A DNA stretch of 33,116 bases from Candidatus Poribacteria bacterium (GTDB taxonomy: Bacteria > Poribacteria > WGA-4E > UBA9662). Where the stretch lies: positions 1 to 33,116 of the forward strand of contig JASMLX010000069.1 of NCBI GenBank assembly GCA_030748495.1. Reading direction: 5' to 3'. Made by a program: the position numbers and the translations under genes. Shown here piece after piece: positions 1 through 7,881 of the stretch. Below the pieces are notes generated by a model that made no database searches, had not been told where the DNA came from, and worked only from the letters and a program-made list of their open reading frames with translations. Position 1 is the stretch's first letter. Each line of letters opens with the position of its first letter.

Positions 1-1
1 C

Positions 2-937
2 AAATCCTACCGGGTTGAATTTGGGGAAGGAGATTCACCGACAGATTGGCTGAAAGCCACCCCGCGCCCAACCACGTCCCCGGTGGAAGACGGTGAACTG
101 CTGCAATGGTTGCCGGGCAAGCGGAGCGGAGTTTACAGTTTGCGGCTGACGGTAGAGGACCAGGTGGAGCAGCAGGGACAGGCACAAGTCAGGTTCTCAA
201 TAACATCTCTGACGGAGAAAACCACAGGCGGAGATGTCCGTTCGGCTGACGGTGGAGTTGTCCTCTACCTACCACCTAACAGCCTGCAAAAAGATACCAT
301 TGTAACCGTTAACCGCATTCCTTCATCGGCTATTGCCTGGCCGCTAGCTACCAGTTGGCAACCTTTAGATCTGGTCTACCAACTGGAGGCTGATCCACTA
401 CAGTTAAACAGGATCAAACCGGCCACCTTAACCATCTCCTATGGTGGAGTCAGCCTGCGGCCGGGTCAACAGCCGACTATCTTCCGTCAGTTGGACAATA
501 CCGAACAGTGGCAGTTGGTCGGTGGAGCAGTAAATACAGGTCAACAGACAATCAGCACAGCCATTCACCAGTTGGGCCGATACGGAGTGATGGAGATGGT
601 ACCGGTGCGGGCGGATAGGTCAGCCCAACTGTTGAAGGACAGCCTGACCTGCCAACCTCGGGTCTTTTCACCGATAGGTCGCCGAGCACCCAATACCGAG
701 ACGACGATCTCCTTCCAACTGGATAAATCGGCTAATGTCGGAATTAAAGTCTACAACGTGGCTGGGGGGCTGGTCAACTGGCTGGCAGAGGAGCAGACCT
801 TCTCGGCGGGGAAAGTAGCCTTACCCTGGGATGGCCGCGACCATCAGGGACAGGTGGTGGCCACCGGCTTGTATATCGTGTCGGTTACAGTTGATGGTGA
901 GACTCAAACCAAGGTGGTCAACGTCTGGAATCAGTAG
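2..937 (+). CDS. C-terminal part of a secreted multidomain protein with FlgD-like Ig tail (5' end outside window)
   Basis: The frame is open from the first bases of the window with no stop, so the gene starts upstream; the GTG at 83 is probably only an internal codon. The first ~55 visible codons read like the end of a beta-sandwich repeat (GVYSLRLTVEDQ). A central segment (GGVVLYLPPNSLQ) resembles a ZU5-like module. The last ~90 residues (FSPIGRRAPNTETTISFQL... VKVVNVW-type end) match the FlgD-like Ig domain (VYNVAGGLV, LPWDGRDHQGQVVATGLYIVSV). In FCB-type bacteria this domain commonly ends large secreted proteins and often serves as, or sits next to, a type IX-like sorting tail. Role in surface binding or secretion is inferred; the catalytic or binding part, if any, lies outside the window. 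Stop is TAG at 935-937. Confidence 0.8.
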   Translation, partial: KSYRVEFGEGDSPTDWLKATPRPTTSPVEDGELLQWLPGKRSGVYSLRLTVEDQVEQQGQAQVRFSITSLTEKTTGGDVRSADGGVVLYLPPNSLQKDTIVTVNRIPSSAIAWPLATSWQPLDLVYQLEADPLQLNRIKPATLTISYGGVSLRPGQQPTIFRQLDNTEQWQLVGGAVNTGQQTISTAIHQLGRYGVMEMVPVRADRSAQLLKDSLTCQPRVFSPIGRRAPNTETTISFQLDKSANVGIKVYNVAGGLVNWLAEEQTFSAGKVALPWDGRDHQGQVVATGLYIVSVTVDGETQTKVVNVWNQ

Positions 938-1092
938 TGGGAAAGGATCGCTTTTTGCTTGTTGACATCTCGCCTCGACACTTTAGGAACACATCTAGTC
1001 AATAGGTCAAGTGTAAATGGCTTGTGAATTGTGTACCAATAAGATGGGGAAAAATGTTATAAAAGCACGGACTATAGGCTATGTAGGAAAAA

Positions 1093-1878
1093 ATGCAGAC
1101 TGGTGTTCGTAACGACATGGTGCTAATTCCAGCCGGCCAATTTGAGATGGGTGATAGCCACCAGGAAGGCAGCCACGATGAGTCCCCTCTCCATACAGTT
1201 GGACTGGACGCCTTTTACATCGACATTCACCTGGTTTCCATCAGACAATACCGTGACTTTGTCCAGCAGACGAACCATCGTCCTATACCGGAGTGGATCA
1301 GCAAATTCTCCCCGGCTGACAACCACCCGATTATTGGCGTCGATTGGCATGATGCCATAACCTACGCCAAATGGGCGGGGAAACGGTTACCGACCGAAGC
1401 TGAATGGGAATACGCCGCACGAGGCGGGTTAAAGAAGAAGCGCTATCCCTGGGGAGACGAAATTGACAGAACTTCGGCCAACTTCGAAAATCCCAGTGGC
1501 GACAGTAAATGGGAGAACACGCGTCAGCAACGATTCGCATTCTGGCTCCGTCGACAGCTGAAATCGGATCAGGAACAGGAGGATACTTGGTCCAAAACGT
1601 CACCTGTTGGATATTTTAAACCCAACGGGTATGGATTATACGATATGTCGGGTAATGTCTGGGAATGGTGTGCCGATTGGTACACGCCCGATTTCTACCA
1701 ACACTCACCCACGAAAAACCCAAAGGGACCGAGTAGCGGTACATACCGAGTGTTACGTGGAGGATCTTGGCACGACGATTGGTATAATTTGCGGGTCGCG
1801 GCCCGCACCTCCGACCGACCTGAGTCCACCTCCTATTTGCAGCAAAGACAGGGCTTTCGGTGTGCTGCAGACGCGTAG
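1093..1878 (+). CDS. FGE-sulfatase (SUMF1) domain protein lacking the formylglycine-generating cysteines
   Basis: A 261-residue protein consisting almost entirely of one formylglycine-generating-enzyme domain. The N-terminal MVLIPAGQFEMGD, central RLPTEAEWEYAARGG and WGDE, and C-terminal GLYDMSGNVWEWCADWY, RVLRGGSW and GFRCAADA blocks are all present. True sulfatase-activating FGEs carry a Cys pair just after RGGSW (C-H-x-S-Y-C type). Here the equivalent stretch reads HDDWYNLRVAART with no Cys, so formylglycine formation is unlikely. Related domains without the pair occur in EgtB-type, PvdO-type and unassigned proteins, so the function is open. There is no signal peptide. ATG at 1093 is preceded by AGGA at 1085-1088, only 4 nt away. 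The gene converges on pncB with a 15-nt gap; no sulfatase is visible nearby. Confidence 0.85.
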   Translation: MQTGVRNDMVLIPAGQFEMGDSHQEGSHDESPLHTVGLDAFYIDIHLVSIRQYRDFVQQTNHRPIPEWISKFSPADNHPIIGVDWHDAITYAKWAGKRLPTEAEWEYAARGGLKKKRYPWGDEIDRTSANFENPSGDSKWENTRQQRFAFWLRRQLKSDQEQEDTWSKTSPVGYFKPNGYGLYDMSGNVWEWCADWYTPDFYQHSPTKNPKGPSSGTYRVLRGGSWHDDWYNLRVAARTSDRPESTSYLQQRQGFRCAADA

Positions 1879-1893
1879 GTTAAAGAGACCTAC
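1875..1893. terminator. Short hairpin between convergent genes, possible bidirectional terminator
   Basis: GTAGGT (1875-1880) and ACCTAC (1888-1893) form a perfect 6-bp stem with a 7-nt loop, overlapping the stop of the FGE-domain gene and abutting the stop of the opposing pncB. No T-run follows on either side, so an intrinsic terminator role is weakly supported. Confidence 0.25.
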
Positions 1894-3333
1894 CTACAAT
1901 TGCAATTTAGCCCGGTCAGCAATCAGTTGCGCCTGTAAAGACGATAGTTGGGGGCTGATCTCAATTGGGTAGGTGCTATTCTCTCTCTCATTCCCTTGAC
2001 TCAAGCCTTTGTACCGATCTGGTAACTGTTGTAGCTCTTTGTAGGTATACCCCTGAATCTGCTGCAAAGACGGAAAATCGTAAACCAGTTCCCCATCTCT
2101 GACTACTGGAATCATTAATCCCTCCTCCTCAGGCACTTCGTCCCAGAGGCAAATCCGGTCTTTAGCATATTGATGATCCTCCCGTAACCGTTGCACCTGC
2201 TTTTTACAGGGAAGTGTCGACTTACCGGGCTCGTCGCTGAGCTTCAGGGTAGGAACCATCTCTCCATCTTCCTCTCGTTCGACATGTTTATAAACCCCTG
2301 GCATGGCCGATGCTCCCCCTTCACCCGTGACTGAATTTAAAACGGCCCCCGTTGCCAACCGGGTACCAACGCCAAAACCGTCAATCGGAGCCCCAGCTTT
2401 AAGCAAACGATTGATTTGAAACTCGTCCAGGTCGTTGCTAGCAAAGATCTGAACAGCCTGTAAATCTGCCTGGTCCAAGATTTGGCGCACGGCTTGGCTG
2501 ATAGAAAGCAGGTCACCACTATCGATCCGAACGCCTCGCATCTGGTGCCCTCGCGCTGCCATCTCCTGAGCTACCTGAACCGCGTATCTGGTTCCCCGCA
2601 ATGTATCGTAGGTATCGATCAGCAAAATCGTATTGTGCGGAAAAGTCTTAGCATAATCACGGAAAGCTTGGAGTTCGGAAGGGCTATCCTGGATGAATTT
2701 ATGGGCCATAGTGCCCATGTAGGGAATGTCAAAATACTTTCCAGCCACCACCAGCGAAGTGCCTTTGACACCGCCGATAAAGGAGGCCCTAGCTGCCAAT
2801 ATGGCCGCATCCCGCCCGTGCGCCCGTCGGGCACCGAAGTCGAAGCAGGTTCTGCCATTAGCGCTCTGAACCACCCGGGCGGCCTTGGTGGCAATTAAGG
2901 TCTGAAAGTTCATCACACTCAACAGATAGGTTTCGAAAAGCTGAATGTCGATAGATCGGCCGGTGATGTTAATGAGCGGTTCGTTGGCAAAAGCCAAAGA
3001 GCCTTCGGGCATGGCATAGACATCGCCATCAAACTTGAAATTCCGAAGATAGTCTATGAAATTGTCATTCAACTCTGAGCCGGGTAGCCCCGATTGCAAC
3101 CAAGCAAGGTCCGCATCAGTGAACTTCAGGTTGAGGATATAGTGGATTACCTGTTCCAGTCCGGCTACGACCAGGTAGTTGCCTTGTGGAATTTTGCGAA
3201 TGAAATAGTTCTCAGTACAAATAGAATTGTTGCCACGGTCGAAATCGGCCTGACCCATGGTCAGTTCATAGTAGTCGGCAAACAATGCCAGACTTTCAAT
3301 CGTCAGGAGGGCGGATTGTGGATATTGACGCAT
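1894..3333 (-). CDS. pncB: Nicotinate phosphoribosyltransferase
   Basis: Converts nicotinate plus PRPP (with ATP) to nicotinate mononucleotide, the entry of the Preiss-Handler NAD salvage route, in the cytoplasm. The 479-residue length and motifs are typical: FADYYELTMGQADF near residue 18, FDFGARRAHG at ~165, GTMAHKF at ~207 with the candidate phosphorylated His211, RIDSGDL and FASNDLDE later, and FGVGTRL in the phosphate-binding region. The ATG at 3333 has no ribosome-binding site. A consensus promoter lies so close that transcription should begin at about the ATG (see the promoter entry), suggesting a leaderless message. The next Met (residue 26) is inside the conserved motif, so a later ATG start is unlikely. 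It stands alone between PorV upstream and the convergent FGE-domain gene. Confidence 0.95.
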   Translation of the reverse strand: MRQYPQSALLTIESLALFADYYELTMGQADFDRGNNSICTENYFIRKIPQGNYLVVAGLEQVIHYILNLKFTDADLAWLQSGLPGSELNDNFIDYLRNFKFDGDVYAMPEGSLAFANEPLINITGRSIDIQLFETYLLSVMNFQTLIATKAARVVQSANGRTCFDFGARRAHGRDAAILAARASFIGGVKGTSLVVAGKYFDIPYMGTMAHKFIQDSPSELQAFRDYAKTFPHNTILLIDTYDTLRGTRYAVQVAQEMAARGHQMRGVRIDSGDLLSISQAVRQILDQADLQAVQIFASNDLDEFQINRLLKAGAPIDGFGVGTRLATGAVLNSVTGEGGASAMPGVYKHVEREEDGEMVPTLKLSDEPGKSTLPCKKQVQRLREDHQYAKDRICLWDEVPEEEGLMIPVVRDGELVYDFPSLQQIQGYTYKELQQLPDRYKGLSQGNERENSTYPIEISPQLSSLQAQLIADRAKLQL

Positions 3334-3339
3334 CTATCG

Positions 3340-3368
3340 ATTCTAGCAAAGAATGAAAGCGCTGTCAA
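3340..3368 (-). promoter_or_regulatory. Sigma-70-type promoter of pncB, probably giving a leaderless mRNA
   Basis: On the minus strand TTGACA (3363-3368) and TAGAAT (3340-3345) are separated by exactly 17 nt. Counting from the -10 box, +1 falls at or next to position 3333, the A of the pncB ATG. No Shine-Dalgarno sequence lies between the -10 box and the ATG. Confidence 0.7.
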
Positions 3369-3626
3369 CTTTCATGGTGAATTTAATCTAAGATGACAGT
3401 AAGTATTATCCCCAATTTCCGTAGACCCTCCAGACCTCCGAAAATATTGGGAGGAGGCAACTGCCTCGGGCAGGCTAAAATAAAGTTAGGAACTAAGGGG
3501 GAGATGAGACACGTCCTCGACCCCAAACGGGAACTTCCTATGCAATTTACCGGGTATTGATGGGTTGACGGTTCACAACAAGCCACCCGATAGCTATCTG
3601 ATATAATACTACTCGCGCAACGGCGG

Positions 3627-4682
3627 CTATAAGCGAAGGAGGAGTGAGACTCGACTACTGTTGCCGAGTTGGTCGTGACCGAGAAATGCGTAATCGATAG
3701 CGAATGCAGCCCCGGAGACGAATGCCAGCCGGAAACCAGCTCCGGCTGTAATTTGGCGGGTGGTCTGAAAACTGCCTTTTTTCTCTAAGACACCACCCCT
3801 GATTGAGAGTAAATCGTTAAAGACGTACTCACCGCCATAGTGAAGCTCAAATTTGTGACGACTATCGGTATCAACGGTCAAGGCCAATCTACTTTTTAAG
3901 AATGGGATTTTCTGGTGGTAGGCCACACCGAACCGAAAATTAGGTGAAATGGCCTCGCTATGGGAAGGTAAAGCGGCACCATCCGGCACAGTGTTCCAAT
4001 AAAGTTTGGTCCGGAAATAGTCCTGGGCCACTAAACCAACGGCTATCTGACCCGATTGATCTGGTGACGTTTTCCACAATAGGCCTAGATCACTCCCAAG
4101 ACCGATGGCGTTGAAGTGCTTCAGCGTGGATATGTAGATCAATTTTAGATTAAGACCAATTAGCAGTTCACCAAACTGTTGACCGTAAGAACAGAGAAAA
4201 GCATTTTGCCCGGCACTGAAAGTCGATTTCTTGGTGGGCCGATTAGCCGGTCCAACCGGCTGGGATGGATACCTAACGGTTGTTTGCTGGATGTCATTCA
4301 CCCCAACACGAAACCAACTAAAACCGACCGAACGTTGTTGGCTGAGCGGTTGGATATAATTGACAAAGTTATAGCTATCAAGCCCATTAATGCTGGCCTG
4401 CATGAAAGTCAGTTCGGGGTGATTTAGTTGTCCCAAACCAGCTGGATTCCAGTAAGTAGCAGTAGAATCATCTGCAATCGCGGCGAAACTTCCACCCATC
4501 GAAAGTGGGCGAGCACCAACGCCGAGCGTTAGGAAATCTCCTGCATAGACAATGCCCTGGTTAGAGTCTCCAACGTTGTATTCTGCGCCCTGACTTTGTC
4601 TGGCGAAAAGGGATAGCCCGATCAGCAACAGTTGTGACAACGAAAGGAGCGTCGTCATTCTTAAAATCGATCTAACTACCAC
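3627..4682 (-). CDS. PorV/PorQ-type (UPF0164) outer-membrane beta-barrel protein
   Basis: A 351-residue protein with an N-terminal signal peptide (basic start, hydrophobic stretch about residues 10-26, cleavage near QSQG-AEY). The segment after it (FLTLGVGARPLSMGGSFAAIADDSTATYWNPAGL in parts) is the signature of the PorV/PorQ family. The rest alternates hydrophobic and polar residues as in a FadL-like barrel and ends in Leu-Arg-Leu. PorV/LptO is a shuttle and scaffold of the type IX secretion system in Bacteroidetes; family members occur widely in Poribacteria, Latescibacteria and related phyla, where the role is less clear. The start used is GTG at 4682 because it supplies a positively charged n-region; ATG at 4658 is the alternative. 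Ribosome-binding sites are weak for both. A perfect TATAAT box lies upstream. Confidence 0.8.
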   Translation of the reverse strand: MVVRSILRMTTLLSLSQLLLIGLSLFARQSQGAEYNVGDSNQGIVYAGDFLTLGVGARPLSMGGSFAAIADDSTATYWNPAGLGQLNHPELTFMQASINGLDSYNFVNYIQPLSQQRSVGFSWFRVGVNDIQQTTVRYPSQPVGPANRPTKKSTFSAGQNAFLCSYGQQFGELLIGLNLKLIYISTLKHFNAIGLGSDLGLLWKTSPDQSGQIAVGLVAQDYFRTKLYWNTVPDGAALPSHSEAISPNFRFGVAYHQKIPFLKSRLALTVDTDSRHKFELHYGGEYVFNDLLSIRGGVLEKKGSFQTTRQITAGAGFRLAFVSGAAFAIDYAFLGHDQLGNSSRVSLLLRL

Positions 4683-4713
4683 TAATACAGTGCCTTCTTA
4701 GCATAACCGCCGA

Positions 4714-4742
4714 ATTATAGCATAAACTCCACTACCGATCGA
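4714..4742 (-). promoter_or_regulatory. Promoter upstream of the PorV-type gene
   Basis: A perfect minus-strand TATAAT (4714-4719) with a weak -35 TCGATC (4737-4742) 17 nt away. Predicted start near 4707 gives a ~25-nt leader to the GTG at 4682. Confidence 0.45.
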
Positions 4743-4769
4743 AACTCTTTACAGGAACAGATAACAGAT

Positions 4770-5115
4770 ATATTGAAAGGTCGAGCCAGTATAGATAGCC
4801 ACTCAGCGATGGTTGATAAAAGAGATAGAATTGGTGTCTGGGGAGGCAACACAACCATGGTTGGCCAAAGCATCTATACGTAATGGTCAGCTTAAACAGG
4901 CAATAAGCTGAGAAGCTAGTTCAGGTCATTATAACTATATGCTACCACTGAAATCAAAGGCAAAAACAATTACTTTTGATCACGGATTGGAGTTGGCTCA
5001 TCGGACCAAGAACGGTATTCTTCTCAACGATAACCTTAAAATGGCAGATTTTAAGATTAATGAATCCTCGATAGATTGGGTAAGAGCTAAAGTCTATGCA
5101 ACGCTCTCCAACTAG
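4770..5115 (+). pseudogene. Decayed IS30-family transposase fragment
   Basis: Two stretches in different frames match the IS30 transposase core in the right order. From 4770 the reading ...LKGRASIDSHSAMVDKRDRIG.W corresponds to the conserved (V)SIDERPAIVDRRSRIGDWEGDT block, up to a TAA near 4868. From 4939 to 5115 a 58-codon ORF opens with MLPLKSKAKTITFDHGLEL, corresponding to the LLPLK..TITFDNGKEF block around the second catalytic Asp. Between them a shifted frame (AEKLVQVII) aligns weakly with the intervening segment. The N-terminal third and the C-terminal region after the Asp block are missing or unrecognisable. Frameshifts and stops make this a relic. It lies directly upstream of the dppA promoter. 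Boundaries are approximate. Confidence 0.7.
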
Positions 5116-5141
5116 GGAATAAGTCAGAGCAAAGAATTCCC

Positions 5142-5170
5142 TTGACACACACACCGATATTTGGGAAAAT
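5142..5170 (+). promoter_or_regulatory. Promoter candidate for the dppABC-like block
   Basis: TTGACA (5142-5147) and GAAAAT (5165-5170) are separated by 17 nt; the -35 is perfect and the -10 matches 4 of 6. Predicted start near 5177 leaves a ~15-nt leader. The site lies just past the last recognisable IS30 relic sequence. Confidence 0.45.
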
Positions 5171-5191
5171 AGCGAGATTAGAGGTTAGGAC

Positions 5192-6760
5192 TTGATTTTG
5201 AAACGACTGGCATTTTTAACTCTCTTACTCTTAACATTCACTATTGGCATCAGCCACGCCAAGCCCAGGGCTTTCATTTTTGGTCGCGGTGGGGATTCAG
5301 TCGGTTTAGATCCAGCACATGAAGAAGATGGTGAATCCTTCAAAGTCTGTGAGAGTATCTACGATACACTGGTGCAGTACCAAGACGATAGCACCGAGAT
5401 TGAACCCGCATTGGCCGAATCGTGGGAAACCTCGGCAGACGGTCTAACATGGACCTTTCATCTACGACGCGATGTCGATTTTCACGATGGCACCTCTTTC
5501 GATGCTAATGCAGTACTGTTTTCATTAAATCGGCAACACGATGCCAACCATCCGTTTCACCAGGTCGGCGGACCTTACATCTACTGGACCGATACCGGAT
5601 TAGCTGAGACCGTCGATCAAATTTCCAGAATCGACGACTATACTATCCAAATTACGCTGACACGACCTTATGCCCCTTTCATTTATGCTCTAACCATTCC
5701 CGCCTTTGCCATCGTAAGCCCGACTGCCCTAAAAAAGAGCGGTGAAGACTTCACCAACCGTCCCGTTGGGACAGGCCCATTCTCTTTTGTACGCTGGGAC
5801 CGGAATGAGAAGATCGTCCTTAAGGCCAATAAAGACTATTGGGGGGGCGCACCAGGCGTAGATTTGTTGATCTTTCGTGCTATCCCAGAAAATTCGGTGC
5901 GACTGATCGAGTTACAAAACGGTAGCATTCAGGCCATGGAGTTTCCTAACCCTGACGATCTACCGTTGATTCGCCAAGATCCAGACCTCAATATTATCGA
6001 ACAAGCGGGGATGAATGTTGGTTATCTGGCTATGAATATGGACAAACAGCCGTTTGGTAATCATAAAGTCCGACAGGCCATCAACCACGCTATCAACAAG
6101 AATCAGATCGTTGAGCAGCTATATCAAGGCTTAGGCATACCGGCTAAAAATCCGATTCCACCCAACATGTGGAGCTATGACCAAACGACAGAGGCCTACA
6201 CTTACGATCCGGGTCTGGCCAAACAACTGCTGAGCCAAGCTGGTTATGCCAACGGTTTTAAGGTCACGCTGTGGGCTTTGCCGGTCCCCCGTCCTTATAT
6301 ACCAAATGGGCGAATGTTGGCTGAAGCCATCCAATCTGACCTGAAGCAGGTTGGCATCCAAACGGAGGTCGTTTCACCAGAATGGGGCACCTATCTGGAA
6401 AAGACCAAAAACGGCGAGCACGACATGGCTATGCTGGGCTGGTCAGCTGATTTCGCCGACCCCGATAATTTTTTGTATTATCTTTTGAGCAAGTCCTCAG
6501 CTAAGAAGCCAGCCGGGAATATCGCCTTTTACCGCAGTGACGCGATGCAGTCGATCCTGGATCAGGCGCGAACAGAAACCGACACCACCATAAGGACCCA
6601 ACTTTACCGACAAGCCCAGGCCCTATTTCAAAAGGATGTTCCCTGGGTGCCGCTAGCACATGCCAAGCAGATTGTTATCGCTCGCAAAAACGTCCGTGAT
6701 CTAACGCTGCATCCAACCTCGTTCAAGTACCTGCGTCATGTCAAAATTAAAGCGGACTAA
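5192..6760 (+). CDS. dppA: Periplasmic peptide-binding protein of an ABC transporter, DppA-like
   Basis: A 522-residue family-5 extracellular solute-binding protein. A signal peptide (KRLAFLTLLLLTFTIGISHA, cleavage before KPRAF) has no lipobox Cys, so a soluble periplasmic form is predicted. Hallmarks are ESIYDTLVQY, SWETSADGLTWTFHLR, VDFHDGT, VGTGPF near residue 195, KVRQAINHAINK, and a C-terminal segment (RPYIPNGRMLAEAIQ..., EWGTYLEK, GWSADFADPDNF) strongly reminiscent of E. coli DppA. Dipeptide is therefore the first-guess ligand; another oligopeptide or glycan-derived compound cannot be excluded. Two TTG starts are possible: 5192 (GAGG at 5181-5184) and 5198 (AGGA at 5187-5190); each is 7 nt from its site. 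The permeases follow after an 88-nt gap that holds a hairpin. Confidence 0.9.
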   Translation: MILKRLAFLTLLLLTFTIGISHAKPRAFIFGRGGDSVGLDPAHEEDGESFKVCESIYDTLVQYQDDSTEIEPALAESWETSADGLTWTFHLRRDVDFHDGTSFDANAVLFSLNRQHDANHPFHQVGGPYIYWTDTGLAETVDQISRIDDYTIQITLTRPYAPFIYALTIPAFAIVSPTALKKSGEDFTNRPVGTGPFSFVRWDRNEKIVLKANKDYWGGAPGVDLLIFRAIPENSVRLIELQNGSIQAMEFPNPDDLPLIRQDPDLNIIEQAGMNVGYLAMNMDKQPFGNHKVRQAINHAINKNQIVEQLYQGLGIPAKNPIPPNMWSYDQTTEAYTYDPGLAKQLLSQAGYANGFKVTLWALPVPRPYIPNGRMLAEAIQSDLKQVGIQTEVVSPEWGTYLEKTKNGEHDMAMLGWSADFADPDNFLYYLLSKSSAKKPAGNIAFYRSDAMQSILDQARTETDTTIRTQLYRQAQALFQKDVPWVPLAHAKQIVIARKNVRDLTLHPTSFKYLRHVKIKAD

Positions 6761-6765
6761 GTATG

Positions 6766-6813
6766 TGCCCGTAACTAAAAGGTGTCCTGGTACACGATCG
6801 GGCAAGATTTTTT
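6766..6813 (+). terminator. Attenuator-like hairpin plus T-run between dppA and dppB
   Basis: TGCCCG (6766-6771) pairs with CGGGCA (6799-6804), enclosing an inner GTGT/ACAC hairpin (6782-6785 with 6792-6795). Six T residues follow at 6808-6813. Partial termination here would give more binding protein than permease, a common arrangement in ABC operons. The stems are short, so efficiency is uncertain. Confidence 0.45.
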
Positions 6814-6848
6814 GTTAAGCGTTTATCGCTGAGTGCAGCGAGATCAAT

Positions 6849-7871
6849 TTGACTGCCTATCTGATCCAACGGCTCTTGTCGATGTTGCTTTCCCTATTGG
6901 GGGTTTCCATCCTGGTCTTTTGGATGGTACACTTGATCCCCGGTGACCCGGCGTTAATGATCTTGGGGGAACGGGCCAATGAAGCTGCACTGCAAGAACT
7001 ACGGCAGCAAATGGGGTTGGATCAGCCCAAAGCAGTCCAGTACGCCCGATTCTTATCCGATCTGTCGCGTTTGGATCTGGGTAGATCCTTCCGCACCAAA
7101 GGCCTGGTAGCAGAGGAGATTGGGCGGCACTTCCCGCCTACGGCAGAACTGACTTTGGCCGCTATGCTGTTTGCCATCGTCTTTGGCATTTTGGCCGGAG
7201 TGATTTCAGCTATCAATCGCGGTGGGTTTTGGGATTTTGCCACTATGTTTGGGGCGTTGGCCGGCGTTTCGATACCGATTTTCTGGCTCGGTTTAATGCT
7301 GATCCTGTTATTTGCCCACCAACTGGATCTATTTCCGGTGTCGGGACGATTAGACGCTTTACTGGATCTGGAAATCGAGCGACGGACCAATTTTATGTTA
7401 CTGGATACGTTGCTGGCCGGTAACTTAGCTGCTTTTGCCGATGCGGTCTGGCATCTGATTTTACCGGCTGTTACTCTGGGCACGGTACCACTGGCCATTA
7501 TCACCCGCATGACCCGGTCCAGTTTACTTGAGGTCTTGAACCAGCAGTACATTACCACGGCCTATGCCAAAGGATTATCACAGTGGATCGTGGTAGGCAA
7601 GCACGCCCTGAAGAACAGCTTGATTCCGGTCATTACGGTGATCGGCTTGGAGTTTGGTTATCTACTTGGAGGAGCCATTTTAACCGAGCATATTTTTTCC
7701 TGGCCCGGTATTGGATCGTGGTTGTTGAAAGCGGTGGAGGCCCGAGATATTCGTCCGATTCAGGGTGGCGTGCTCTTTATTGCCGCTCTGTTTATGTCGG
7801 TCAACTTAATCGTCGATCTGCTCTACGCTTATATCGACCCACGGATCCGCATTCAGTCTGCAGCCGTTTGA
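6849..7871 (+). CDS. dppB: ABC transporter permease, DppB/OppB-like
   Basis: A 340-residue inner-membrane permease for the substrate delivered by the preceding binding protein. It starts like the family (AYLIQRLLSMLLSLLGVSILVFWMVHLIPGDP), with the first helix at about residues 8-30 and a PGDPA block. Further helices lie around 100-125, 133-160, 195-220, 255-285 and 305-330. The cytoplasmic EAA-type loop that docks the ATPase reads AYAKGLSQWIVVGKHALKNS (about 238-257). A family-typical FSWPGIG...LL follows. The start is a TTG with only a weak upstream purine stretch. The stop is 10 nt before dppC. No ATPase subunit gene is found in the window. Confidence 0.9.
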   Translation: MTAYLIQRLLSMLLSLLGVSILVFWMVHLIPGDPALMILGERANEAALQELRQQMGLDQPKAVQYARFLSDLSRLDLGRSFRTKGLVAEEIGRHFPPTAELTLAAMLFAIVFGILAGVISAINRGGFWDFATMFGALAGVSIPIFWLGLMLILLFAHQLDLFPVSGRLDALLDLEIERRTNFMLLDTLLAGNLAAFADAVWHLILPAVTLGTVPLAIITRMTRSSLLEVLNQQYITTAYAKGLSQWIVVGKHALKNSLIPVITVIGLEFGYLLGGAILTEHIFSWPGIGSWLLKAVEARDIRPIQGGVLFIAALFMSVNLIVDLLYAYIDPRIRIQSAAV

Positions 7872-7881
7872 GATCTTAGAA

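Noticed and set aside
1058..1063. TATAAA before the FGE-domain gene
   Set aside because: No -35 hexamer at 16-18 nt upstream.
3454..3467. GAGGCA/TGCCTC inverted repeat
   Set aside because: A 2-nt loop and no T-run on either strand; unlikely to be functional.
3383..3586. 67-codon minus-strand ORF between the PorV-type gene and pncB
   Set aside because: No ribosome-binding site, low-quality composition, and it runs up close to the pncB promoter; probably noncoding.
7022..7558. 178-codon minus-strand ORF
   Set aside because: Antisense shadow of dppB; rich in Ser, Lys and Arg, without protein character.
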